In this document: positions 19,420 to 30,505 of the stretch, piece after piece
Position numbering within the stretch: the stretch's first letter is position 1
Layout of the letters: each line of letters opens with the position of its first letter
Source: DASYQD01 sp963846495
GTDB lineage: Bacteria > Acidobacteriota > Thermoanaerobaculia > Multivoradales > JAIOJS01
Reading direction: 5' to 3'
Assembly (NCBI GenBank): GCA_963846495.1
Contig: CAWJWP010000030.1
Location: 220,404-284,403, forward strand
DNA length: 64,000 nucleotides
The notes under the pieces: generated by a model
What the model saw: the letters and a program-made list of their open reading frames with translations, nothing else
Told to the model about the DNA's origin: nothing
The model's database searches: none
Program-made: the position numbers and the translations under genes

Positions 19420-20421
19420 ATGACCAGAGCCGCTGCATTCCTGCGCCGTCCGATCCTCGTCTTGATCGCCGTTGCCGTGTTGTGGCCGGACGCCGCGCTC
19501 GCCTGGGGCGGGCAGGGTCACCGCATCGTGGCGCGGCTCGCCATGCGGCAGCTTCGCCGTGAGGCCGCCACCAATGCGGACGCCAAGCGCGCCAAGGACA
19601 TGGTGTACGACGCAGTCGAAGGAAACGGGACCACCGTCGAAGCGGCCGCCTTATTCCCTGACGTAGTCCGTGAGACCGAGGATTGGCGGTACACCAAGAA
19701 CTGGCACTTCGTCAGCATCCCGCGCTCAGAAACCTCCTATGAGGCCGCTACGCGGTGCGTGACCACGCAGAAAGCTCCCGAAGGGGACTGCGCGATCGGA
19801 GGATTGGCCCATTTTCGCCAGATCGTCCTGGACGAGCGGGGCGCCGCCACCCAGGCAACCCTCGACGCGCTGAGCTTCATCATCCACATCATCGGCGACT
19901 TGCACCAGCCGCTGCACACGTCCGAGGACCTGAGCTTCATCCATGACGGCCAACCGGGCGATCGCGGCGGCAACTATCGCCGCGTCTGCTTCTTCGGCGG
20001 CTACCGATCGTCTTGCACGGAGGTTTGGGACGGCAAGCGCAAGCCCAAGAACCTGCATGCAACTTGGGACAAGTACATGATTATCCGCACCGGCAAGAGC
20101 GAGGACGAGACCGTCTACGTCAACGAGCTCGACGAAGAGATCCGCGGCCTCGATGACACCGAGCTTGCTGCCTACCTCCAAGGCGGCCCGGTGCAATGGG
20201 CCGAGGAGGCCCACGCCCTTGCGGTGGATGCAGCCTACTCGGCACCGCTGCTCAAAGACACGACGGTTCCGCAGTCTTCGAAGTACGGCGACTACTTCTA
20301 CATCGGCTCGACGTACTACAAGGCCAACATCGAGAGCGTCGACGCGCAGCTGGTGAAGGCAGCGGTGCGGCTTGCCGCGTACCTGAAGCAAATCGCCCAC
20401 GAGCTGCCAGCGACACCGTAG
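19420..20421 (+). CDS. S1/P1-type secreted nuclease
   Basis: About 333 residues, ATG 19420 preceded by GAGGAG. The signal peptide ends ALA-WGGQGH, which places Trp at the mature N-terminus, as in S1/P1 nucleases where it binds zinc. Other zinc ligands are in place: GHRIVARLA, NWHFVSIP, GDLHQPLH with the following GGN, and NLHATWDKYM. The enzyme cleaves single-stranded DNA/RNA and removes 3'-phosphates outside the cytoplasm, probably for phosphate or nucleoside scavenging. It is convergent with proS. Confidence 0.92.
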   Translation: MTRAAAFLRRPILVLIAVAVLWPDAALAWGGQGHRIVARLAMRQLRREAATNADAKRAKDMVYDAVEGNGTTVEAAALFPDVVRETEDWRYTKNWHFVSIPRSETSYEAATRCVTTQKAPEGDCAIGGLAHFRQIVLDERGAATQATLDALSFIIHIIGDLHQPLHTSEDLSFIHDGQPGDRGGNYRRVCFFGGYRSSCTEVWDGKRKPKNLHATWDKYMIIRTGKSEDETVYVNELDEEIRGLDDTELAAYLQGGPVQWAEEAHALAVDAAYSAPLLKDTTVPQSSKYGDYFYIGSTYYKANIESVDAQLVKAAVRLAAYLKQIAHELPATP

Positions 20422-20442
20422 CTTTCGGTGGAGCTGCGCGCG

Positions 20443-22188
<1,746 letters not shown>

Positions 22189-22240
22189 ATGTCTCCCCGG
22201 ATCTCGCGTCTCCTCCGCAGGGCGCTCCGCGCCCGTTGGG

Positions 22241-24037
22241 TCAGCGAGCGTACCCCAGCGCCTGCAGCTCTGCGCGCTCAGCGTCGCTGAGCGCCGGCAT
22301 CGGCACGGCGATCGGCGCCTTCGCCTCCCGCGAGCGCCAGAGGCGGAAGTCCTCGAGCGTGGCGAGCGCCAGCCGTCGAGTGGCCGAGGCGTCGCGCCGC
22401 TCCTCCGGGTCTTCGGCGATCGAGAAGAGCCAGCGCCGCTCGCCGACTTCGCCGAAGCGCACCATCAGCCGATAGCGCGAGGTGATCACCGCCTGCCATG
22501 TCTCGTCGCGGTGCTCGAGGTAGGCGAAGGCCGCGCGCGGCGGGGTGACCAGCTCGCCACCGCGCACCAGCGGACCGAGGTCGATGCCGTCGCTCGGCGG
22601 GATGCGCTCGACTCCTGCGAGCCCCAGCAGCGTGGGGAAGACGTCGACCTGCTCGACCACCCGTTTCACCTCGCGGCCGGCGGCGCCGCCGGGGACCCTG
22701 ACGATCAGCGGCACGTCCACCACTTCGCGGTGCAGGTCGCGGCCGTGCTCGAGCCGTCCGTGCTCGCCGAACGCCTCGCCGTGGTCGGAGACGAAGACGA
22801 CCACGGTGTCGTCCCATAGGCCGCGCGCCTCGAGGAGCTCGCGCAAGTGTCCGAAACCCTCGTCGAGTGCCGCCACCTCCGCGTCGTAGAGCTGCCGCAA
22901 CGCGCGCAGCTCCGCCGGCGGCGGGAACGCCGCGTGGGCGCGCCGCAGGTAGGCGGCCGAGCCGACGCCGGGCCGCACGGCGGCGGCGAAGCGCTGACGG
23001 AAGCGCGGCGCCGGCTTGTAGGGAGAGTGCGGCTCCATCAGGTGCAGGTAGGCGAAGAACGGCCGCCCGTCGGCCGGGGCGCTCGCCAGCCATCGCGCGA
23101 ACGCCGCCTCCACGTGCCGCGCGCCGCTGCGCAGCCGCGGCAACCGCTCGAAGCTGTCGAACCCCTGGCCGAAGCCGAGCTGCGCGCCGACGTTGGGGTT
23201 GGTCACCCAGGCGGCAGTGCGGTAGCCGTTCTCGCGCAGCACGTCGGCGAGCGTCACCGCTTCGTCGGCGAGCGCCTGGTCGTCATGGACGCCATGACGC
23301 AACGGCCGCAGGCCGGTGAACAGCGACGCCACCGCGGGCCGCGTCCAGCTCGACTGTGCGACGGCGCGGTGGAAGAGCGTCGCCTCGCGCGCGAAGCGAT
23401 CGACGTTGGGGGTGAGGCCGCGGGTCGAGCCGTAAGCGCCGAGCGCGTCGGCGCGCAGCGTGTCGACGAGATAGACGAGGACGTTCGGGCGGCGGCCGCC
23501 GGTTGCGGCGGGCGGCGCGGCGGCCTCGTCGGGGGCGGGCCGGCCGAGGGCGAGCGAGGTCACGATCACGCCTCCGGCTGCCGACGGCTCAACGGGAACG
23601 GCGTGGATCTCGATGCGCGCGGGCCCTGGCTCGTCGCCGTAGCCGAGACGCGTCTCTTCTTTCGTGGAAGTCTCGACGACGTCCTCGTAGGTGCCCGATT
23701 CGGTGGCGACGCGCAGGCGCAGCTCGCCGCTGCCGCCGCCGCACGCGAGCGCCGGTGCGAGCTGCACGGCGCCCTCGCGCGGCAGCAGAGCGTGGACGGC
23801 GGCGCGGCCGTTCCAGGGGATGAACACGCCGCCGCGGCGGCGGGCGACGATGGCGCAACGCGACTGCTGCGACGCCGCGGGCGCACTCACGGTCACGCGC
23901 GGCACGAGCTCGACCACGCGGACGAGCTCGCGGCCGTTGCAGGCGCCGATCGTCGCCGCGAAGAGAATCGCGGCGAGCGCGCGCGCGAGCGGACCGCGAG
24001 CGCGGCCACGCGTGCCTTCGTCAGGCGGATAGGTCAA
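22241..24037 (-). CDS. Sulfatase-like (alkaline phosphatase superfamily) lipoprotein 1
   Basis: 598 residues. A lipobox-like ATIGAC follows a hydrophobic segment. Residues 40-190 form an all-beta N-terminal region without a family I recognise. The sulfatase fold begins NVLVYLVDTLRADALG (metal Asp), then QSSWTRPAVASLFTG, MEPHSPYKP, and VFVSDHGEAFGEHG (metal Asp-His). The usual Cys/Ser of C-x-P-S-R that becomes formylglycine is replaced: aligned on the P-x-x-xSLxTG end, the nucleophile position is Thr of SWTRP. That argues against a formylglycine sulfatase and for a phosphodiesterase or transferase. C-terminus AELQALGYAR is typical of this lipoprotein subgroup. Confidence 0.85.
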   Translation of the reverse strand: MTYPPDEGTRGRARGPLARALAAILFAATIGACNGRELVRVVELVPRVTVSAPAASQQSRCAIVARRRGGVFIPWNGRAAVHALLPREGAVQLAPALACGGGSGELRLRVATESGTYEDVVETSTKEETRLGYGDEPGPARIEIHAVPVEPSAAGGVIVTSLALGRPAPDEAAAPPAATGGRRPNVLVYLVDTLRADALGAYGSTRGLTPNVDRFAREATLFHRAVAQSSWTRPAVASLFTGLRPLRHGVHDDQALADEAVTLADVLRENGYRTAAWVTNPNVGAQLGFGQGFDSFERLPRLRSGARHVEAAFARWLASAPADGRPFFAYLHLMEPHSPYKPAPRFRQRFAAAVRPGVGSAAYLRRAHAAFPPPAELRALRQLYDAEVAALDEGFGHLRELLEARGLWDDTVVVFVSDHGEAFGEHGRLEHGRDLHREVVDVPLIVRVPGGAAGREVKRVVEQVDVFPTLLGLAGVERIPPSDGIDLGPLVRGGELVTPPRAAFAYLEHRDETWQAVITSRYRLMVRFGEVGERRWLFSIAEDPEERRDASATRRLALATLEDFRLWRSREAKAPIAVPMPALSDAERAELQALGYAR

Positions 24038-24106
24038 TTGGACTTCACCCAGACAGACTCGTATTGCACTGCGCCGCTCGCGCCGATCGCGCTCGCCGAT
24101 GGTACA

Positions 24107-24134
24107 GCCTCGCCGCCGTCGGGTTCGGCGAGGC
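24107..24134 (-). other. Hairpin between the two sulfatase-like genes
   Basis: GCCTCGCCG pairs with CGGCGAGGC around a short GC-rich loop just past the upstream gene's stop. No T-tract, so it may stabilise or separate transcripts rather than terminate them. Confidence 0.4.
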
Positions 24135-24142
24135 CGCGGAGG

Positions 24143-25981
24143 CTAGTTGACGTATCCCAGTGCCCGCAGCTGCTCTTCGGCCTCGCGGCTCAAGCGACCG
24201 GCCCGACGAGCCAGTGTCCCGTCGCCCTGCTGTGGCCAGCGCAACACGCTGCGCAGGTACGCCGTCGTGATGGGCAGCGCAGCGGACAGGTCGCGTTGTT
24301 CGCGCGGATCGCGACGCCGGTCGTAGAGCGCCAGCGTGGTCGTTCCATCGGCCTGCGTGGAGACCAGCAGCCGGAAGGCTTCGGTGGTGACGGCCACGTC
24401 CTTGCCGTCGTCGTCTTCGTGATAGGCGCGGGCAGCCGCCGGCGTCACGGAGACCGCGCCGGCGAGGGCGCTCACCAAGCTCTCGCCGTCGAGCCCCGAC
24501 GGCACGGCGACTCCGGCGAGCTCGAGCACGGTGGGAGCGAGGTCGATCTGTTGGGCCACGCGCTCGACGCGGCGACTCGCGACGCCCGGCACTCGGATCA
24601 GTAAAGGGATGGACAGCGTCGCGTCGTGGAGGCTGCCGCCGTGCTCCAGGCGGCCGTGCTCGTAGAACTCCTCGCCGTGATCGGCGAGGACGACCACCAC
24701 GGTGTTTTTCCAGAGCCCGCGCCGCTCGAGGCCGGCGCGCAGCTCGCCAAAGGCAGCGTCGGCAGCCGCCACCTCCGCGTCGTAGAGCGCGCGTAGGTTC
24801 TTCAGCGTCGCGTCCGGCGGCGGCCCCGCAGCGAGCTCGAGCTGGCGAAGCGAGCCGCGGCTGCCCAGCCGCGCCGGAACGCCGGGCGCGAAGCGGGAGC
24901 GATATGGCTCCTCCGGATCGTAGGGGCTGTGCGGCTCGACGGTGTGCACGTAAGCAAAGAACGGGCGTCCACCGGTGCCGGTGGCGTCGACCCAGCTCAG
25001 GAGCTCGCGGACCAAGAAGGTCGCCCTCTGGTGCGGACCCGAGAGGCGCTGCCGCATCGAGTCGAAGCCCTGACGGAAGCCGAGGCTGCCGCTGACGTTG
25101 CCGTTGGCGACCAAGCCGAGGGTGCGATATCCCGCTGCCTGCAGCCGTTCGCCGAGCGTCACGGCGCCCTCGCCGAGCGCCTGGCGCCGGCCAAAGACGC
25201 CGTGACTGGCGGGAGTCAGGCCGGTGAGCAGCGAGGCCACGGCCGACCGCGTCCACGACCCTTGCGCGACGGCATTCTCGAACACCGTGGCCTCGGCGGC
25301 GAGACGATCGAGGTGAGGCGAAACCTCGCGCCGGCCGCCGTAGCAGCCCAGGCTGTCTCGCCGCAGGGCATCGATGAGGTAGACGAGAACGTGTGGACGG
25401 CCGGGCAGCGCGATGCGCTTGGCGACTACGTTCGGCTGCTTGCCGCGCGCTCCCACGGCGATGTCCCTTACGACGAGCCCGCCGGCAACGACGTCGGTTG
25501 CTGTTCCGCCTCCGTCGGGCACCGCGACGAGCTCCAGCCGAGCCGGCCCGCCGCGCGGCGGCAGCTTCGCCGCCACCGCGCCGGCGGCCGCACCGAGCTC
25601 ACTCGTTATAGAGCCCGCACGGTCGGTGGCGATCGCGACCCGCAACCGCCCGTCACCATCGCCGCAGCGGGCGAGGCTGCCGACTCGCAGCGCCGCCCGC
25701 GGCGGGAGATCGACGTGGACGACGAGCCGCCCCGTCCAAGGAACGAACAACCCACCGTCCCGTTTGGCCACCGCCGCACAGCGGCCGGCGCGGGCGGCCA
25801 CCACGGCGGGGGCGGTCAGCTCAGCGACCGCGAGCTCTCGCCCCAACGTCGATACGACCGGAAAGTCGCGCGGGTCGGCCGCTCCGCTACAGGCAGCGAC
25901 CATCAACGGCAGCACGCCAAGCTGCGACCACTTGCCCGCCAAGCGGCGCAGCCGCTGCGCGAACGCTCGCGCGCCGATCAC
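24143..25981 (-). CDS. Sulfatase-like (alkaline phosphatase superfamily) lipoprotein 2
   Basis: 612 residues, a paralogue of the gene downstream. Lipobox LMVAAC near residue 31, then the same kind of N-terminal beta-rich region (GGLFVPWTGRLVVHVDLPPRA matches the neighbour's GGVFIPWNGRAAVHALLPREG). Catalytic-domain motifs: HVLVYLIDALRRDSLG, QGSWTRSAVASLLTG, VEPHSPYDP, VVLADHGEEFYEHG; C-terminus EEQLRALGYVN. The nucleophile position is again Thr, and the following Pro is Ser. The shared extra N-terminal domain and the tandem arrangement show a duplication. Confidence 0.85.
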   Translation of the reverse strand: MIGARAFAQRLRRLAGKWSQLGVLPLMVAACSGAADPRDFPVVSTLGRELAVAELTAPAVVAARAGRCAAVAKRDGGLFVPWTGRLVVHVDLPPRAALRVGSLARCGDGDGRLRVAIATDRAGSITSELGAAAGAVAAKLPPRGGPARLELVAVPDGGGTATDVVAGGLVVRDIAVGARGKQPNVVAKRIALPGRPHVLVYLIDALRRDSLGCYGGRREVSPHLDRLAAEATVFENAVAQGSWTRSAVASLLTGLTPASHGVFGRRQALGEGAVTLGERLQAAGYRTLGLVANGNVSGSLGFRQGFDSMRQRLSGPHQRATFLVRELLSWVDATGTGGRPFFAYVHTVEPHSPYDPEEPYRSRFAPGVPARLGSRGSLRQLELAAGPPPDATLKNLRALYDAEVAAADAAFGELRAGLERRGLWKNTVVVVLADHGEEFYEHGRLEHGGSLHDATLSIPLLIRVPGVASRRVERVAQQIDLAPTVLELAGVAVPSGLDGESLVSALAGAVSVTPAAARAYHEDDDGKDVAVTTEAFRLLVSTQADGTTTLALYDRRRDPREQRDLSAALPITTAYLRSVLRWPQQGDGTLARRAGRLSREAEEQLRALGYVN

Positions 25982-26000
25982 GCCTCCCCCGTTGGGGGGC

Positions 26001-27845
26001 TCACGTCTTCGTGGTGCCGCCGCGCAACCGCGAGTGGAAGCGGTTGCTGTCGCGCAGGCATTCCATCATCTTGAACTCGAGCCCCTGGCCGCGACGACGC
26101 AGGCTGCGCGCGCGCTCGAGGGTGCGGCGCGCCTGCTCCTCCTCGCCGGCGGCGAGCAGCGCCATGCCGAGCTGCGTGAGCGTCGACGCCGAGGGACCGA
26201 GCTGGCTGGCGCGGGCGAGGAACTCGACCGCCTGCGAGTACTCCTTGCGCTTGTAGTGCACCCAGCCGAGCGCGGCGAGCGGGAACTGCTGCAGCTCCTC
26301 GGGCGCCAGGTCGACGGCGCGGCGCGCCAGCTCGAGCGCCTCGTCGAGGTTCTCCTCCATCTCGGCGAAGTTCCACGCCATCTCGTAGTAGGCGATCGTC
26401 TTCGCGAAGTTGCCGGAGCCGGTGGCGAGCAGCTCCTCGCCGATGCGGTTGCCCTCGCGCAGCCGGCCCTGCTCGCGCAGCGCCTCGATCCAGGTCGCGT
26501 ACGCCGTCGAGAGCAACATCTCACCCGGGTTCTCCAGCGCGACGCGGCGCACCACGCTCTCGATCTCCTGCGGCCGGTCGAGCGCCAGGCAGGCGAGCGC
26601 GTAGTAGGTGAGCACCGTCGGGTGGTCGGGCGCGCTCTTCAGCGCGCGACGGAAGCAGCGGTAGGCCTCGTCGAGGCGGTCCGCGTCGAGCGCCGCCTCG
26701 CCCTGCCGCAGCGCAGCCGCGGCTTCACCTGAGACTGGCGGGAAGGGCGAGGCTCCCTGCTCGCCCAAGTAGCGAACGAGCTCGCGGTAGCGGAACTTGC
26801 GCGGGTTCAAGCGCTGCGCGCGGCGGAAGGCGTCGAGCGCCTTGCGGTTCCAGCGGCGGTCCAGGTAGACGAGGCCGAGCTGGTAGTGCGCCTCTTCGAA
26901 GAGCGGACTCTTCCCCACCGCGTCGCGCAGGCAGCGCATCGCCGGCCCCAGCTGCCCGAGCTCGTGCAGGCACCGCCCGAGCAGGAAGAGCGCCTGCGGC
27001 ACCGGCTCGATGCGCACCGCGCGCTGCAAGTGCTGCGCGGCGCGCGCCGGATCCCCTTGCGCCGCGTACACCGCGCCGAGGCTGAAGTGCGGCAAGAAGC
27101 TGTCGCCGTGGAGCTCGACGGCGCGCTGCAGCAGCTCGCTCGCGCCGGCGGTGTCGCCTTGCTCGTGGCGGATGACGCCGCCGTAGACGAGCCCCTCGAA
27201 GTGGTTCGGCTTGAGCTCGAGCAGGCGGTCGAACCAACCGAGCGCGCGCGGCAGCTCGCCGGCGTGGAAGAGGCACTCGCCGAGCAGGTGCACCAGCTCG
27301 TGGTTGTCGCGGTCGAGCCGCGCCGCGCCCTCGAGCGCCTCGACGGCGCGGTCGAGCTCGAGGGCCGAGAAGGCCTTGGCCGCCTCCTCGAGGAAGCGCT
27401 GGAACTCGCCTTCGCGCGGACCCTGGTGGAGGGCGAGGATGCGCTCGCGCAGGCGCTGGAAGCGGTCGCGCTTCTCGAGCGCCAGGAGGCGCTGGTCGCG
27501 GCGGCGACCCCACAGCAGCTCCCACTCCTCGCGGTTGACCAGCTGCTTGCGCTCGAGCAGCTCGCGCACGGTGGCCAGGCCGGCCTCGGCCATGGCCAGG
27601 TTCTCTTCCTGCTTCTGCACCACCGCGAGCAGGTGCTCGACGGTCTCGGTCGAGCGCTTGACCGCCTCCTCGAGCAGCGAGATGCGCTCGAGCAGGTGCT
27701 CGTCGAAGGAGAACTCCTCTTCGAGGTCGCCGAGCAGGCTGTCGCGGTCGCCCCGTCCCCCCGACACCACCAGCAGCTTCTGATTGCAGCGGCGGCAGTA
27801 CTCTTGATCGTCTGGATTGCCGACGCCGCACGCCTGGCAGTACAC
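26001..27845 (-). CDS. Zinc-ribbon plus TPR protein, cytoplasmic
   Basis: About 614 residues. I chose the GTG at 27845 because it gives MYCQACGVGNPDDQEYCRRC, a zinc ribbon (two CxxC pairs) at the extreme N-terminus, as is usual, and lies 24 nt after the hbd stop. A helical, charged region follows (residues 40-130, coiled-coil-like: LLERISLLEEAVKRSTETVEHLL), then about ten TPRs (for example QALFLLGRCLHELGQLGPAMR; HYQLGLVYLDRRWNRKALDAFRR). No signal peptide. Probably a scaffold; partner unknown. It is in the same direction as hbd and likely co-transcribed. Confidence 0.82.
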   Translation of the reverse strand: MYCQACGVGNPDDQEYCRRCNQKLLVVSGGRGDRDSLLGDLEEEFSFDEHLLERISLLEEAVKRSTETVEHLLAVVQKQEENLAMAEAGLATVRELLERKQLVNREEWELLWGRRRDQRLLALEKRDRFQRLRERILALHQGPREGEFQRFLEEAAKAFSALELDRAVEALEGAARLDRDNHELVHLLGECLFHAGELPRALGWFDRLLELKPNHFEGLVYGGVIRHEQGDTAGASELLQRAVELHGDSFLPHFSLGAVYAAQGDPARAAQHLQRAVRIEPVPQALFLLGRCLHELGQLGPAMRCLRDAVGKSPLFEEAHYQLGLVYLDRRWNRKALDAFRRAQRLNPRKFRYRELVRYLGEQGASPFPPVSGEAAAALRQGEAALDADRLDEAYRCFRRALKSAPDHPTVLTYYALACLALDRPQEIESVVRRVALENPGEMLLSTAYATWIEALREQGRLREGNRIGEELLATGSGNFAKTIAYYEMAWNFAEMEENLDEALELARRAVDLAPEELQQFPLAALGWVHYKRKEYSQAVEFLARASQLGPSASTLTQLGMALLAAGEEEQARRTLERARSLRRRGQGLEFKMMECLRDSNRFHSRLRGGTTKT

Positions 27846-27868
27846 GGGGTGGGACGCTCCGCTCTCGA

Positions 27869-28729
<861 letters not shown>

Positions 28730-28790
28730 GCGAGGGTCACCTTATCAGCGAATGATGGAAAGGGAAGTCGTCGGTGCGAGCTCGACCATC

Positions 28791-28862
28791 GAGATCGCTT
28801 CGTCGCTACGCTCCTCGCGATGACGTCGGTTTCGTCGTCGCGAGCGAAGCGAAGCGATTTCG
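28791..28862. repeat. Dispersed-type palindromic intergenic repeat
   Basis: An imperfect inverted repeat fills the gap between hbd and the bactofilin-like gene. The left arm (28791-28825) contains ATCGCTTCGTCGCTACGCTC and CTCGCGATGACG; the right arm (28833-28862) is nearly its reverse complement. On the minus strand it reads GTCATCGCGAGGAGCGTAGC, a sequence type I know as a scattered intergenic repeat in many bacterial genomes. Function unknown. Confidence 0.6.
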
Positions 28863-28871
28863 ATCGATCGA

Positions 28872-29891
28872 TCACACGCCGACGAGCCACGGCTCGCGGC
28901 GGCCGAGCTTGGTCGACAGTGCGGCGCCGACGCCGATGAGCGTCGCCACCGTCCACGTCCACACGCCGATCCACGGCAGCAGCTTCGCGGCGCCGAGGAG
29001 CAGCAGCCCGACGGTGGCGGCGGAGAGCGGCAGCAGCTTGCCGCGCAACAGGCGGCGCGAGATCCACTCGCCGAGCGCGTGGAAGACGGCGACCATCCCC
29101 CACAGCTTGAGCAGCAGCGCGACGAAGACGGCGAGGAAGAGCAGCGGCACGCCGAGCACGCTCGCCGACAGCGAGGTGAGGAAGAGTGCGGTGAGCACGA
29201 GGCTCAACACCGCGGTCAGACCGACGAGGAAGTTGCGGAAGGGATCGGCGGTGACGCTCTCCGACGTCGCGACCACCTCGCGTCCGGCGGTGGCGAAGAA
29301 GAGGAGCAGCAGCACCAGCCAGCCGCAGAGCAGCGCGAGCTTGGCGCCGACCACGAGCGGCGACATCGACGGCAGGCCGAGGCTCGGTCCCTCGAGCAGC
29401 GTCAGCCAGGCGCGCGACACCGACGGGTAGGCGACGGTGCGGCCGGCGATGCTGGCACCGGCGCTCGTCGTCACGTCGCCACCGAGCACGAAGACGTCGC
29501 CGTCGACGCGGCCGCCGGGCAGCAAGCGCACGTCGCCGCCGAGAACGATGACGTCTCCCTCGACGGCGCCGGCGACGCTCACTGTGCCGTCGACCGCCAC
29601 CACGTCGGAGAGCGCTTCGCCGTCGACGACGAGGTCGCGGCCAAGCGCCACCACTTGGTCGCGGGCAAGGCTGCCACGCTCGAGGCGCAGCGCCTCGGGA
29701 CGTGAGGCGTGCGACGCTGCTTCGCCGGCCGCCGGCGCCGCGAGCGCCGGCATGGCACCGAGCATCAAGAGCAGCAGCGTCGCCGCGCCGCGAACGAAGT
29801 CGCGACCAAAACCTAGCGCTACGCCGCCAACGTAGGGTGCGCTCTGCGCACCATCTTCGCGTCGAGCGCTCGCACGGTGCGCAGAGCGCAC
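28872..29891 (-). CDS. Bactofilin-like (polymer-forming) domain membrane protein
   Basis: About 300 residues. A signal-like segment (FVRGAATLLLLMLGAMPALA) precedes a right-handed beta-helix-like repeat of bactofilin type (VSVAGAVEGDVIVLGGDVRL, GRVDGDVFVLGGDV), then four or five membrane helices (LALLCGWLVLLLLFFATAG, FLVGLTAVLSLVLTALFL). The start is unclear: the only in-frame start before the signal is a GTG at 29891 lying in the palindrome, while TTG 29768 or ATG 29765 would cut into the hydrophobic core. Order after the sigma and anti-sigma genes suggests an envelope function under that regulon (inference). Confidence 0.7.
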   Translation of the reverse strand: MRSAHRASARREDGAQSAPYVGGVALGFGRDFVRGAATLLLLMLGAMPALAAPAAGEAASHASRPEALRLERGSLARDQVVALGRDLVVDGEALSDVVAVDGTVSVAGAVEGDVIVLGGDVRLLPGGRVDGDVFVLGGDVTTSAGASIAGRTVAYPSVSRAWLTLLEGPSLGLPSMSPLVVGAKLALLCGWLVLLLLFFATAGREVVATSESVTADPFRNFLVGLTAVLSLVLTALFLTSLSASVLGVPLLFLAVFVALLLKLWGMVAVFHALGEWISRRLLRGKLLPLSAATVGLLLLGAAKLLPWIGVWTWTVATLIGVGAALSTKLGRREPWLVGV

Positions 29892-29896
29892 CCTAC
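29832..29896. repeat. Perfect 21-bp inverted repeat at a gene boundary
   Basis: Left arm 29832-29852 begins GTAGGGTGCGCTCTGC; right arm 29876-29896 is its exact reverse complement; the loop is 23 nt. It supplies the TAG stop of the anti-sigma-like gene and overlaps the 5' end of the next frame. The GTAGGGTGCGC...GCGCACCCTAC type recurs in many genomes as a dispersed repeat. Confidence 0.8.
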
Positions 29897-30486
29897 CTCC
29901 GCGGGCGTCCCGCCGCCGCGCGAACGACGGCGCGCCGCCGCCGGTTCCGCCGCAGCAACATCACGAGCAGCGCGTTGATCGCCACGACGCCGATGCCGAA
30001 GACCACTGTGGCAGGAAGGTCGAGCGCCGCTTGCACCGCCATGCCGACACCGCGCCACGACGCGGCCAACATGCCGGCGCCCGACAGCGCCGCCGACGCC
30101 GCGAAGTCGACCACCGCCCGCGCCGCCGCAAAGAGCGGCGAAGCCGGTTGCAGCCGCGTGCCTCCCACTCCGAGAAGGCCCACCGCCAGCGCCACCATCG
30201 CCGCCAGCGCGGCGACGGCCGTGCGCCAGCCGAGCAGCGGCCGCCGCGCCCAGGGCGCGGTCTCCGGCAGCGCCGCCATCACGTCTTCGGTGAAGCCGCG
30301 CCGGGCTGCGATGCGGCCGGCGGCGAGCAGCTCGTTGAGTCGGCCGAGGTCGCGCTCCTCGCGGCGCAGCGCCTCGTCGCCCGCCAGCCGCTCGCGCAGC
30401 GCGGCGCGCTCCGCTTGCGGCAACGAATCGTCGACGGCCATGTCGACGAGCAGCTTGTCAGTATCGATGTCGGCGGTACCCATCAC
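29893..30486 (-). CDS. Putative anti-sigma factor, membrane-anchored
   Basis: 197 residues. The acidic N-terminal half (MAVDDSLPQAERAALRERLAGDEAL) has the spacing of an anti-sigma-domain helix but lacks the zinc-binding HxxxCxxC. Then a membrane helix (AVAALAAMVALAVGLLGVGG), a second one (TVVFGIGVVAINALLVMLL) and an Arg-rich tail. It begins 20 nt after the ECF sigma gene, the usual place for its antagonist, which is the main reason for the call. The stop codon lies inside the inverted repeat, so the natural C-terminus may have been altered by it. Confidence 0.6.
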   Translation of the reverse strand: MMGTADIDTDKLLVDMAVDDSLPQAERAALRERLAGDEALRREERDLGRLNELLAAGRIAARRGFTEDVMAALPETAPWARRPLLGWRTAVAALAAMVALAVGLLGVGGTRLQPASPLFAAARAVVDFAASAALSGAGMLAASWRGVGMAVQAALDLPATVVFGIGVVAINALLVMLLRRNRRRRAVVRAAAGRPRR

Positions 30487-30505
30487 CAGCTCCGTTCAGG
30501 CGCTT

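Noticed and set aside
22241..25981. Formylglycine sulfatases
   Set aside because: C/S-x-P-S-R is absent in both copies.
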